From Lepas anatifera (taxonomy: Eukaryota > Arthropoda > Thecostraca > Lepadidae): a DNA stretch of 64,000 bases. This document shows positions 41,237 to 51,716 of this stretch, in pieces. A model generated the notes under the pieces. The model was given only the letters and a program-made list of their open reading frames with translations. It did no database searches and was not told where the DNA came from. A program made the position numbers and the translations under genes. Numbering within the stretch: position 1 is the stretch's first letter; every line of letters starts with the position of its first letter. The stretch covers positions 1,128,501 through 1,192,500 of the forward strand of contig JAOTON010001030.1 of NCBI GenBank assembly GCA_034440635.1, in the 5' to 3' direction.

Positions 41237-42228
41237 TCAACCCTCGCCCCGGTAGGTGGGGTGTTTGAACAACCCCTTCGAACTCGGCCCCTATGCGGGA
41301 TAGCGAAAAAACGTAAATGCTGGTTGATGGCTCATACAAATTCATGAACAAACTATATTAGTCACCTTTTGGCTCAGTTGAATATTGAGGTTATGACAGG
41401 TCAAAGAAAGTGGCATTTTGGGTAAAGTTTTTGGGCTCTAGCGTCTGAGAGCTGAGTTAGAACCATTTTTTGGGCACCATTCGCCTTCTCTTGTCACGGT
41501 GAATCGAATGATGTAGAATATGACCATACTAGGTCAAACACAAATGACCTGACCCCAGGTCAGGTCAAGGTCACTTTTTAACCTAGCAGAGTCGATTTGC
41601 ATATCAATCGACTCGCAATAGCAATCTGAACGCTATGACATCAAAATAAAAGCTGTTTCATCATGTCATGCAAAGTCATTGACCTAAGTCTGAAAACTGC
41701 TTAAATACCCCCACATGACCTCTCAGAGGTCACAGGTCAAATATTGCAAAATGAACCTGGAAAGGGGCACAGGATAGTACGATTTTGAGAATATGAAGAT
41801 TTTGAACGAACGATATACTACGATTTTAAATGAGAATATGAATATATCTACACAAATACAACTCAATATCTTTTATTCCATGCATTTCGAATGGAGAGGT
41901 CATGGTCTGTACTTGGCCTTAGGTCTTCGATATGAAAATCCCGGAATATATGTTTTAGCGCTTGGTGGGCCCATTATGTGGTATAAGTTTCAATTCGATA
42001 GATTCCCCTATTTCTTACTTATGCCTCCTTAAACATTTTTGAGATGAGGTCACTTGACCTGCACTGGTGACCTGACCTGAGATGACTTAACCTTAAAATG
42101 TTGCGGAAAGTTGCGGAATTGATCAAGGATAAGCTGTGCCAAGTACGGCGACGCTTCGCACCGCCGTTTTTCTTGCCGCCGGAAAAACCCGAGGGAGTGT
42201 TCAAGCACCCCCACCGGGCGAGGGTTAA
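41237..42228. mobile_element. piggyBac-like MITE, copy 2
   Basis: TCAACCCTCGCCCCGG at 41237 mirrors CCGGGCGAGGGTTAA ending at 42228; the right flank is a perfect TTAA, the left a one-base variant. GGGGTGTTTGAACA and TGTTCAAGCACCCC continue the inverted ends. The interior shares TAGCGAAAAAACG, TGACCATACTAGGTCAAA, CTTGACCTGCACTGGTGACC and GCCAAGTACGGCGACGC with the copy at 18791-19624. The frame at 41793-42032 is unsupported. Confidence 0.8.
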
Positions 42229-42735
42229 GATCTGACCAACGGATCGGAAGAACGACTCCATCCCGTGGCGCAATTGAAGTTCACATATTAAATGTGAAAC
42301 TTGAACCTTCTGTCCCTCGTCGTTCGAGAGCCCATGCACAATAATGATCTTCGAATTAACCATCACGAACTTGTGAATCTTCAATGTTCCTTTTCTCGTG
42401 AAAGCCTTATCGAAGCATTTTCTGAGCTTTGGAGCTAATTTGAGTACTTTTTGTTTCTGCAAATACATCTCAACGATGGCAATAACTTCCCTCTTGTTAT
42501 AGTTTGTTAGCCATTACAATACAAGATTTAAGCTTCCGTTGTATTCTTATGGAAGCATACATTGGCCTCTCGAGACCACAAAAGTGACCTGACCGAAAAG
42601 TTGTATAAGCATTTTTGGTAGAGATCGAGACAAACAATGGAACACTGCTTTCCTTTTTCCTTCCAAGCATGGCTGCTGAGATCGTAGGGGGATGGGTACC
42701 CCCTAAGGTGGCCCGGGACCTCATACCAGCGCGTG

Positions 42736-43632
42736 ATAACAAGCACACTGGAGGGGAGCCTCGGAAGCCCTCACCTACTTTTTTCTAGGTGGCCGGAGAA
42801 CCCTTCGTGGCCAAAAACGCTATATAGCTACTTTTGAGAATATCCAATGGGACATCGATTGGTCAAATAATCTTGAAAATCGGCCCCAATTTTGTAATTA
42901 TAGACTTTCAAAGATAAACCCTTTATTCTGAGATCGCTGCAATCGCGTGGTTGTACCTGTTCGCGTGCATCAAAGACCGACTGGCAACGTTATAGCGGTA
43001 TATAAAATGAGATTATATGTCAAGTTCACCCAACATGAAGATCAAGCCCACAGTTCAACGCCATACCAGCATTCTTAAAGTCATTGGTCCGGTGCTTCCG
43101 ATCGCATGGCGTTACCCAGTATGGCGTAGGTATATCGTGCTACGATGTCAAAGTTAAGATGACTCAACATAAAGGTCAAGGCACAGGTCAACGTAAAATG
43201 TCATGGGTAAAGGTCAATTCTCATTTCCCGTCCAACGGTTGCTATGGTGCTAGTCATGGTGTAATTATAGGGAATATGTCATATTGTGACGTAATGGGTC
43301 AATGAACTGAATGACTTGACCCAAAAATTAAGTTTACATTTTTGGGACGTTCTCATTATGACCTTGGTCCGTTTTCAGTGCATTATTAACTTTTTTTGTG
43401 CTTAATCACATTATTTCTAGAAAAATCCCCAGCACGGCTCATACATGACCTTTATGACCTCGTTTGAACTTGACGGTACTTACCTAGGTCAATTGAAATC
43501 GGTCATAATATAGATTTCAATAGCTCCCACCCAGCCTCCAATCGGAGTTTGTGTACGTCTCTTAATTTCCGAGAGCTCAGGGGGCCCACCAGTGCGCGTA
43601 AGTGTCAGACCCCTCTCCAGTGCGGGTGTTAA
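42736..43632. mobile_element. Probable third TTAA MITE
   Basis: ATAACAAGCACACTGGAGGG at 42736 mirrors CTCCAGTGCGGGTGTTAA ending at 43632. The interior again has many AGGTCA half-sites (AAAGGTCAAGGCACAGGTCA near 43171) but otherwise diverges from the other two. The left TTAA is ATAA. Confidence 0.55.
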
Positions 43633-43687
43633 GGAATGGGACATTGATCACAATTTATTGTTTTAAATACATCCTTACCCTCATGCC

Positions 43688-43733
43688 CCACGAATCCCAC
43701 CATTGACACAAGTGGCAATGGTGGGATTCGTGG
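43688..43733. repeat. Perfect 18-bp inverted repeat, 10-nt loop
   Basis: CCACGAATCCCACCATTG at 43688-43705 and its exact complement at 43716-43733 are separated by ACACAAGTGG. It sits between the third TTAA MITE and the AT-rich repeat at 43848. Confidence 0.9.
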
Positions 43734-43847
43734 AAAAGGTCTTTTTCGTGACCAGAAACGTTTGATAGTCGCAGCGACGGCGGGCCGCGCTGGCGCACGA
43801 ACCTCACAAAAGTGGGGATCGGGACATGTGGGAACTCAGAATTGGCG

Positions 43848-44095
43848 ATTGGTTAAAGGGAGATACGCGAAAAAATTATTTTTGTGGCTTCCTAATATTT
43901 TAAAAATCCTGATAACTAAACTATCAATTAGTTTTGGATCTTCGGCAAAATTTTGGGAGGCCACATACTTATTATCGAAATAGGTTAACAGTTTCGATAA
44001 AACGCCCATCACTTACCCATGCCCATACCCATTTACTTACTTTTCGAAAACTATTTAAAGTTGAAATGTAATGTTTTTTATAATACAAATCTCTG
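43848..44095 (+). repeat. Interspersed AT-rich repeat, copy 2
   Basis: Reverse complement of 29700-29950: GGGAGATACGCGAAAAAATT, ATCTTCGGCAAAATTTTGGG, CGAAATAGGTTAACAGTTTC and ACTTTTCGAAAACTATTTAA, ending TTTTTTATAATACAAAT, the same terminus that abuts the gypsy at 29700. Confidence 0.85.
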
Positions 44096-45130
44096 TTCTC
44101 CTGTATTTGTATTTGAATTAATTTTAAAAAGCTTTTAAAAACTACAAAATGAATTAGTTTGCCCTAGAAACGGAAAAAACATAATTGCATAACATAACAT
44201 AATAAGTCTTCAGCGGTTTCGTACCTCGGGTCTTGAGTCATTTTCTGCTTCGGCCCCAGGTTGACAAAACTTTTGCGTCACAAACACTTTTGACCCCGGT
44301 TTGAGAATTCCTAGACTTCTGATTGGTTAATTGTGATTTCTTTTAAACCCTATATTTCTGTTTCAAAAGAGTTTTGGAATGTTGTTTTTCTAAAGTAATT
44401 TTTTCTGTAGTCCAAAGTTCTACATCACTGTTTAGGATAGATATGACCTAATTCTTAGAGAAATTGATAGCCTTAGCCGTGTGTACGTCATATACATCGA
44501 TATGAGGTGTACCGGTAAAGTCGTCTAGAAATGTTGACTTTGAGAGCAATTTTAAGGCATTTGCAGGCCAAATTCGCAAAAATGAGAATAGGACTTCTGA
44601 AACAACTTTTTGTAACCTTTTGATATAGCCAATAAATTTTTTTCGCGTATCTTCCTTTAAAGACTCCATCCTTTTTATTGCTGAATCTTATAGAGAAAAG
44701 TATAAAGAGTAATATGAGCCTCAAAAAGTTTAAAATAAGGCATAGGGAAACATTTTCTTATAGATTTAAAAAAAATCAAGAATGTATAATATATTCAAAA
44801 TTTTATTTTTTGAATTATACTTCTCATGAGCCAAAATTTGTATTCGTCCTTAAGTGACCTAGATCAAGTCTTCATGGTATTTTTAGAAGCATACAGGTAA
44901 AATTTCGTCTTTAAAAAAGACTTGTAAGTGAATTTGATCAAAATGCTTGAGGCTAAAATTTTGAAACCGTAAGTCAGGGATCAAAGTGAATAGAAAAATG
45001 GTCGTCAGCTTCATCAATAGCCCCCTCACAAAAACATACACCGAAATCTGAGATATGAAGGTGTTATCGACTTGTCGATCTGTCATGGAAAATGTCCCCC
45101 ATACGCCATGGACAAACTTTGACAGTGATG
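44096..45130. other. Unassigned AT-rich stretch with a third repeat copy
   Basis: About 44408-44665 carries TTTTTTTCGCGTATCTTCCTT and related sequence of the AT-rich repeat (copy 3, partial). No gene is seen in the rest. Confidence 0.35.
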
Positions 45131-45145
45131 TCCACTTAAACTAGG

Positions 45146-45314
45146 GGGCGCGGTAGTGGAGTGGTCGCTAGCTGTCTGCCGCAGCCGACCCGGGTTCAAG
45201 GCCCGGCGGCTTCCCTGAACAGGAGCAAGCTGGCTCCCGGAACCCTTCCAACAGGGAAGAGTTGGCGACGCCATATGCCCTCAGTTGGTGCGTCGATAAG
45301 CCCCAAAATTATTA
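45146..45314 (+). mobile_element. tRNA-derived SINE 'B' copy with 15-bp target duplication
   Basis: GGGCGCGGTAGTGGAGTGGT (A box), GGTTCAAGGCCCGGC (B box), CCTTCCAACAGGG and the tail GCGTCGATAAGCCCC, then AAAATTATTA. TCCACTTAAACTAGG is repeated exactly at 45131-45145 and 45315-45329. It is close to the copy at 17731-17917 but with several single-base deletions. Confidence 0.95.
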
Positions 45315-45329
45315 TCCACTTAAACTAGG

Positions 45330-46689
45330 CATCTTAAATGATGCTTTTGATGATGATGCCTTTCTTTCGGTAATTACACATATCCATATTTAGGCCTGAA
45401 TTCGTATAGAGGCTTTTTAATATGCCAAGATAGCATCAATTTTCCCTAAATATCTGTTTCTAGGTTAATCCCCGAACTGGAAAAAAATCAAGAATGTTGG
45501 GAGATTTTGATCCAAAGAAATTTACAATTACCTGCGAGTTTGAACTGGTGGTCTGGGGGACAACAGACCTAAGAATCATAAAAAAGTCTGCAAAGAAAAT
45601 AAGATAGAACCGTGGAAATGGGTTCGGTCAATGTCACCCTTGATTAACCCTCAATCCGCCACGCTCTGCAATACCCAGTAGCGCACCCAAGGAGAGGGCC
45701 AGCGGGCCCGAGCCTCCCTTACCCCAAACGCTTTGACTCCAAAGTGCCGGCCCTCGGCCATGTCTGGCGTGGCACTCGACGTGGGTTCTGGTAATAACTG
45801 ACCGCTGCAGGCACCCATCGAGAGCAGAAATGAGGCTTGATCTGGCTTTTAGTTCCAGTTATCATTTCACCTTTTCGCCCCTGCTCACAGTGTGTCGCCC
45901 GTGCGGTAAATTATTTACCCAATACATATGTGATTCAACCTCAGGCCAGGTTGATAATAGTTGTACCCCCTTCCATAAGCGTTGGAAAAGGGGGGCCTGG
46001 TCCCCACTTTTTGGCCAAAAATTTCCTGATCTCAGTCAAAATGGGAGAAAACAGTACATGCCTATAACCAGCCGCTGTGGAAGGCAACGAGGAACCCAAA
46101 TTCAGACAGTTTTTTGTCCTGACGTGGAAAGTTTTTCGTCAGCATCAGGTTGGAGTCTGGCTGCCCCCCCCACTTTTTTGCGCGGTGGCGACGCTTATGC
46201 CCCCTTCACTTGTGTTTTACACCATACGACAAATATGTATTGCTTTTTACCTGGTAAGTACCCTCTCTGGCCAATTTTTCCCCTGTTGTAGCCTGTCATG
46301 CCCTGTCAAACGTGCCACCTCCCATCAGCCCCCCTTCGTCAGACGGGAGGCTCCAAACGAAAATCCTGGGTGCACGCCTGGCAATATCCCAATTCTATAG
46401 ATCTCAAGAGAGGCATAAAGAAACCCCGTCAGGTGGCATGTGATGTGGACATTTCGTCCAGTTTAGCTCGAATCTGCAGTTGTAGCACCCATGTATAACC
46501 CCAAGTTGACCAAACAACATGTGTGAGGTGGGCGTTCCACCCCTCCTTAGCTGTCCCCGCCCAATTCCCGCCCACTCGCCCGGCTCAGCGTTACAGCGTA
46601 CAGTGACTTCCAAACTAGTGGGTCGGCAGCGGAACGATACTTTCGCAACAGACTGTACATAGGGATTAGGGATCCATACGCAACAAACA
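45330..46689. other. Unassigned stretch
   Basis: Several open frames of 65-153 codons (for example 45830-46291 +) show no family I recognise. Gaps in similarity to anything known leave this as unannotated intergenic or intronic sequence; two GGGGGGCCTGGTCCCC/GCCCCCCCCACTTTTT motifs near 45990 and 46163 look like MITE scraps. Confidence 0.3.
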
Positions 46690-47443
46690 CTGGTGTGATA
46701 CCTTCAACGGGCTAGTCTTCTTTCTCGGGTCGTAGGAATTTTCAAAAGCTTTGGGAGCAAATGCCCTGCTGCCTCCTGCTTCTTCTCCGTTACGAGCCTT
46801 CGTTGACCTTTCGGAAAGCTCCAGGTACTCGCGGCCATCCTGGTCCGTCTCAGCTCCACGTCACTCCACTTCATCTGTCGGCTTTCGTTTCTTCCCCTGT
46901 AGCCAAACAGAAGGGAGGTCTGTCACCACACAGTTTGCTGGAGAGCACGAGGGTTATCCCTACCCAGCTGACCTTTTGCGTATAATACATCTTCCTCCTC
47001 TTTGGTGATCGGCGTAGAACGAAAAGGCTTGATACCCTTTCCTTCGGTCTTCAGGAGTTTAATCTTCACACGTTTGACATCTCTCGCTTCTTGATACTCG
47101 CTGTCGGTCTCTATATTTCCCAGATTGTTGTCCGTCAGGAACCGATTCACAATAGAGAACATTGTGTTTCTACTCGTTTCATAATATCTGCTGTCTTCTT
47201 TCTTTGCGTTGGTTATGTATGCGCATATAGCAGAGTTTATTTTGCGTTTATCTAGCAATGAGAGCGACACGTCACTATTGAGCTTGTTGCTTTCATTTTG
47301 GATATGATCTATTCAAAATGTTGGCTTTCTTGTCATTTCACTGCTCCGGCTTGATTTAAAAAATTGTCTAGTTCTTCTTCCATGCCATCTTCGTCTAGTC
47401 CTAAGGGCGGAGGGAAAAAAGGAGAGCCTGACGTGTTGTTCAT
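46690..47443 (-). pseudogene. Crypton-type tyrosine recombinase (DUF3504-like) relic
   Basis: Cryptons are DNA transposons moved by a tyrosine recombinase. On the - strand a frame starts at 47443 ('MNNTSGSPFFPPPLG', 36 codons, TGA at 47333-47335). A second frame (46923-47270) reads 'TMFSIVNRFLTDNNLG', 'EYQEARDVKRVKIKLLKTEGKG' and 'ITKEEEDVLYAKGQLG', then 'PRALQQTVW'. After a TGA come 'FGYRGRNESRQMKWSDVEL' and, shifted by one frame, 'DGREYLELSERSTKARNG'. This is the order in the Crypton-derived domain of QRICH1, ZMYM and KIAA1958-like proteins: DNA-binding helices, acidic 'EEE..LY..G.LG', then the 'RG..E' strand with the first catalytic Arg, then 'eYle..ER.TK.R.G'. The C-terminal His-x-x-Arg and Tyr are not identifiable. 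At least two stops or frameshifts show decay. Confidence 0.8.
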
Positions 47444-47552
47444 GTTATTGTCTTGTAAGCACTTCATCAAATGAAATTATACGTTGAGGGCCTTGATTAT
47501 TTCAGACGGCAAATGGTAAAACGCTGAGAAGTGTCAAATAATCCTTCCTAAT

Positions 47553-48797
47553 ACTTAACCACACGGGTGATGAACGCGTTTCGACAAAATTGTCTTCTTC
47601 GCATCTATGGTAGGAGGGATAGAACCCGTCATCAAACATTGGTTTCATCGTTTGTTTGTGCAAATTATCGTGCCATAGAAATATAAAGACACCGTTTTGA
47701 GATATTCCAATAATGCTTCTTGAATTATTCTAAATGTATATAGCAAGCTTCGATATAGAAATCTAGCCTCATCACTGTTTTAAATAATGTTCTATGTTTT
47801 ATCATATTATTGTTTTGTTATTATTATATAAACTTTTTCTCTCTTTGTTAACCAACTCCTATACAGCCGCGATTTTGCCATTTCATAAGCCTGGCCTAGA
47901 TTAAGTATCATTTAGTATATGTGCTGCTTCTTAGCTTTCTATTATCTTGTTTTTACAACTGCTATAATTTTAGCTCTATCCGTTTGGTAGATGATTTGTC
48001 TTCATGGAATGTATGACAATGCACTGAATTCTGAGTTGTTTGAAGGTCTCTTCTATGTTCTTTAATCTGTTTTTGACCCCGTCCTCCAAACCAGCTGAAA
48101 TTATTGCAACAACTTGAAGAACGTTGAAGTAGCATTTTGTTCCGGTAAAAACTTAGTAGCATCTTGCAAAAGAAGATCGATGACTTAGATCCAAAAGTGT
48201 AGGTACCAGGTGCCGTGGGTCGGTACGAATGTACATGGTGAAACAGGACGGGGTCTAAAACAAGATTAAAAGAACATAGAAGAGACCTTCAACAACTCAA
48301 TTCAGTGCATTTGTCAACATTCCTGAAGACAAATCATCTACCAACTGGAGAGCTAAATTATAGCAGTTTGTAAAAAAGATAATAGGAAGCTACGAAGCGA
48401 CATATAGCTAAAATGATACTTTTAATCTTAGGCCGGCTTCTGAAATGGGCAAATCTGGGCTGTATTAGAGTTGTTGCAAGAGAGAAAAAGTTTTATATAA
48501 TAATAACAAAACAATAATGATGATAAAACATAGAACATTATTTAAAACGTGATGAGGCTAGATTGTCTCTATCGAGCTTGCTTATATACATTTTAGAATA
48601 ATTCGAAGCATTATTGGAATATCCTCAAAACGGTGTCTTTGTATTTCTATGGCACGATAATTTTGCACAAAATCCAACGATGAAACTGCTGATGTCTTGA
48701 TGACGGGTTCCTTATCCTCCTCTAGATGCTAGAGACAATTTTTCGAAACGCGTTCATCTACCTGCTTGTTGTTTAATAATATCTCACCCTGTTATAC
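47553..48797. mobile_element. Inverted-repeat element with 13-bp target duplication, Penelope-like ends
   Basis: Two arms of about 520 bp (about 47562-48085 and 48245-48765) are diverged reverse complements around a 160-bp centre. AATCCTTCCTAAT is repeated at 47540-47552 and 48798-48810, directly flanking the 1245-bp insert. Near each outer end is a GAAACGCG (complement at 47575-47582; + at 48745-48752) preceded by a GACAA...TTGTC stem-loop, recalling the hammerhead-like terminal motif of Penelope-like elements. No protein is encoded. The insert splits an RT frame: 'NAEKCQII' before it continues as 'LPNAPSEK' after it. Confidence 0.8.
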
Positions 48798-50430
48798 AAT
48801 CCTTCCTAATGCCCCATCTGAGAAGGCAGAGTGTTTCACACCGGCACCCATCCTTGATATTATCCCCGGATCCTCCATACTAAAGGAAGAAGAGAAAACT
48901 GGTCTGGGAGCGCCTATGACTGCAACAGCTACCGATAAAACAATCAGGAAGAAAAGTGGAGAGCTGGAACTCATGATCCAACGTCTAAAATATATTGACG
49001 CCCACACTTCACTTTTTATGCTGAGGAACTATCTGTGGCTGCCGAAATTGCACTACATCATACGGGTCTCGCCTGCTTACCAACTACCCGAACTACTGCA
49101 GGCTCTCGACAGTAGTCTTACATCTGCAGTCACTGATATCACCAATACCAAGTTTCAAGAAGCTAACTGGACTCAAGCCGTCCTCTCAACACGCTACAGT
49201 GGGCTTGGTGTTCGCCGCACAGAAGAGGTCGCCCTCCCCAGCTTTATTGCATCCATACATCGCTGCCGCCAATTGATATCGCCTTTGCTCCCTGAACGCT
49301 TAGCACAGATATCGGTGGAGGAGTACGGGACAGCCCTAGAAGCATGGGAGCAAAATGCGAACGGGGCAGATGTTCCAGAGGAGAACGCGAGGAGTGGTCA
49401 AAAACACTGGGATGGAATCCTTTCCGAACAAACATTCCTAAAACTTCTCCTCGGCACGCCAGTTCACCCGAGCCCGCCTCTTGAGCGCCCGCACCTCTGA
49501 AAGCGGGGCCTGACTGCGCGCTATCCCTCATCCAGCCTCGGCACGCTCCTGGACGATGCCACACTGAGAATAGCGGTAGCACTACGCGTTGGCGCAGATC
49601 TGTGCATCCCTCACCAATGTCGTTGCGGCTCTACAGCTGACAGCAGGGGCTACTGCGCCCTCACATGTCGCCTCAGCGCAGGCCGGCTTCCCCGTCATGT
49701 AGCCCTCACATGTAGCCTCAGCGCAGGCCGCCTTCCCCGTCATGCAGCCCTCAATGACATCGTAAGACGATCCCTACAGACTGCAGGTCTTCCATCCATC
49801 CTGGAACCTCCTGGTCTGGCTCGTGGGGATGGTAAAAGGCCAGACGGTATGACCGTGTTCCCATTCTCCCGAGGCTTCGCGAGGGAAGAGCCTGGTGTGG
49901 GATGCAACTTGTGTTAACACGTACGCCGCAACAAATGTCGGGCAAGCAGCAACATCAGCAGGAGCCGTGGCAGTAGAAGCGGAAGAGAGGAAAAGGAAAA
50001 AATATGCGGATCTAATGCAACGATTCCAGTTTCATCCAGTTACATTTGAAACAGGTGGAGCCTGCGGTCTAACCACCAAGGCCTTCATCCGTGAGCTAGG
50101 TTCTCGCGTCGCAGTTGTCTCTGGTGACCGCCGCGAAACTGAATGGCTGCTCCAACGGTTTTCTTTTGCCATTGTTTGCGGGAACGCCGTCCCAAGTATC
50201 CTCGCACTGTATTCCGCTGCATTGCCAGGAAAACCAGAGCACATCAGGCCAGTGCAGGTTCAGGAGAACCAAACGAAGGGTGTACCGAACACGCAGATGC
50301 CAACCTGCTCAGGCGTTCCTTGGCCATCCCGAAAAACAAAAACAAAACATTGGTCGTTTCACAGCAGTTCCAGGAGAGCCAACAAGAAACCATGTGGCCA
50401 CTGCAAGAAAAACCCGACACCCCGGCGAGC
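48798..50430 (+). pseudogene. Non-LTR retrotransposon ORF2 C-terminal region
   Basis: The region follows the RT palm of a widespread animal non-LTR family: 'TIRKKSGELELMIQRL', 'RNYLWLPKLHYIIR' and 'STRYSGLGVRRTEEVALPSF' (to 49500). A Cys/His cluster comes next, with '[11 protein letters not shown]', '[16 protein letters not shown]', '[15 protein letters not shown]' (49600-49880), then '[15 protein letters not shown]', 'EERKRKKYADL' and 'GSRVAVVSGDRRETEWLLQR' (49895-50200). Frame changes near 49500 and 49880 disable it. A 45-bp in-frame tandem duplication (49661-49705 and 49706-49750) lies in the Cys/His part. The frame extends upstream of the inserted element to about 47505, where Trp-stop-Asn stands in place of a likely Trp-Leu-Asn. 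The RT catalytic palm itself is not present in the window. Confidence 0.85.
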
Positions 50431-50545
50431 CGACTAGCAAAATACCGTTTAATATTTAAGGAAATGGCAGGCAGGTCCCCGGGAACAGAAACTGAGCACT
50501 CGACGGAGCAGCTTCCGGAAAAAAACAAGCCCTAATCGAGACCCG
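50431..50545 (+). other. Short linker between LINE tail and small ORF
   Basis: A-rich sequence (GGAAAAAAACAAGCCC at 50517) follows the LINE C-terminus. It could be the start of the LINE 3' UTR. No other signal. Confidence 0.3.
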
Positions 50546-50896
50546 ATGGCGGATCCAGAGTTGGATAGGTACCTCAAGCCGGTGAAGGGGCAACAACACG
50601 GTTTCGACAACGGGAACAATGACGGAAATATGATTCGGGGCTCCTGTGGCCGACATTCAGAGTACGCCGCCTACCTGCAGCAGCCTTCTGCACAGCCGCA
50701 GCCTGACTTTCGTCTCCATGATCCTCTGTACTCCAAGGCGGCAGCTGAAGCGCATGAACTGCGCTCTAGTCCGTCTCCCCGCATATACGGCGACTCCCAG
50801 AATAGCGACAAGGAGTGCGGGTCGCCGCAGATGCCGGCGGTGACGCCATGCACCACACCCCGCCTCTGCAGCCCTCGGTCCGCGCTGGAAGCGTGA
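50546..50896 (+). CDS. Hypothetical 116-codon ORF with nearby polyadenylation signal
   Basis: ATG at 50546 in the context GACCCGATGGCGG starts 'MADPELDRYLKPVKG'. The product is hydrophilic, Ser/Pro/Ala-rich, without signal peptide or membrane span, and ends 'LCSPRSALEA'. A canonical AATAAA lies at 50905-50910, a few bases after the stop. I do not recognise the protein. Its position just after a LINE C-terminus suggests it may be LINE 3' UTR rather than a gene. Overlapping - strand frames of similar size (50657-50923 and 50671-50970) weaken the case. Confidence 0.2.
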   Translation: MADPELDRYLKPVKGQQHGFDNGNNDGNMIRGSCGRHSEYAAYLQQPSAQPQPDFRLHDPLYSKAAAEAHELRSSPSPRIYGDSQNSDKECGSPQMPAVTPCTTPRLCSPRSALEA

Positions 50897-50904
50897 TGAT
50901 GCCA

Positions 50905-50910
50905 ATAAAA
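50905..50910 (+). terminator. AATAAA polyadenylation signal
   Basis: CCAATAAAAGCTG follows the stop of the small ORF. It could serve that ORF or the upstream LINE. Confidence 0.35.
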
Positions 50911-51716
50911 GCTGAAATCGCACCTGATTGCCAGTTTGTCTTCACCTGGTTCGCCCGTCATTATCTGCAATAAGATAAACTCGTGGTGCTCAAAAAGGTA
51001 ACACTATAACCACACTTGTCCCGGGAAATCCAACTTAGCATAACCTCGGACTTTAAATTTTCCGTCTCTCGAGTTTCGTTATCGAGCCGAACAATTTAAA
51101 ACACCTCGGTTTTGCTTATTTAATTTACCGGCCCCGTGTGGTTATATATAAAAGGGGAAAGGCAGTTCATTTCCCAAAACAGTAGTGTACGGCCCCCACC
51201 CCTTCTAATGGCGAAGCCACTGGCTAAAAGTAATCAAAGGAGATGGCCATATGAACAGTTGGTGTTAATGTAAAGTGTCAAATAAAGTTACCTCCTCAAC
51301 CTATGTCACCTTTCGTTATCGTGGATAACTTTTCTCACTTTTCTCACCTCCGGTTAGGCTTCCTGCCACAGCTCACGCCCTCAGTTTCCCGGTCTCCCAA
51401 GAAAGCAACAGTTTCTAGGGTCGGCCACAATAAGCAATACAGTAAGATTTTTTTGTCGGTACCAGTACTGCTTTAAACGGAGTAAAACATTTTGAAGCAT
51501 GACGGCAGGTAGCTAACGTATTGAACCGTACATACAAGATCCGTTAAGGAGAAACATAGATATTTGTCAATGCAGTAAACCGAGAATGACAGAAAATTAA
51601 AACATCAAGAATTCATTTCAGTTTTCGTTTTCCATGTCTGCGTGACAGCACCTATAAGAAAGCAGTTTCAGATTTTACTTAACTCTTCCATTAGACGAAA
51701 ACTATAAGTAAGCCAA
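50911..51716. other. Unassigned stretch
   Basis: No gene. A GGCGAAGCCACTGGC at about 51210 resembles a MITE end. Otherwise AT-rich. Confidence 0.3.
51145..51172 (+). promoter_or_regulatory. Weak core-promoter candidate (TATA plus Inr)
   Basis: TATATAAAAGGGG begins at 51145, and a TCATTT initiator-like site (A at 51169) lies about 24 bases downstream. The spacing is somewhat short for arthropods and no coding sequence follows within 500 bp, so this may be chance. Confidence 0.15.
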
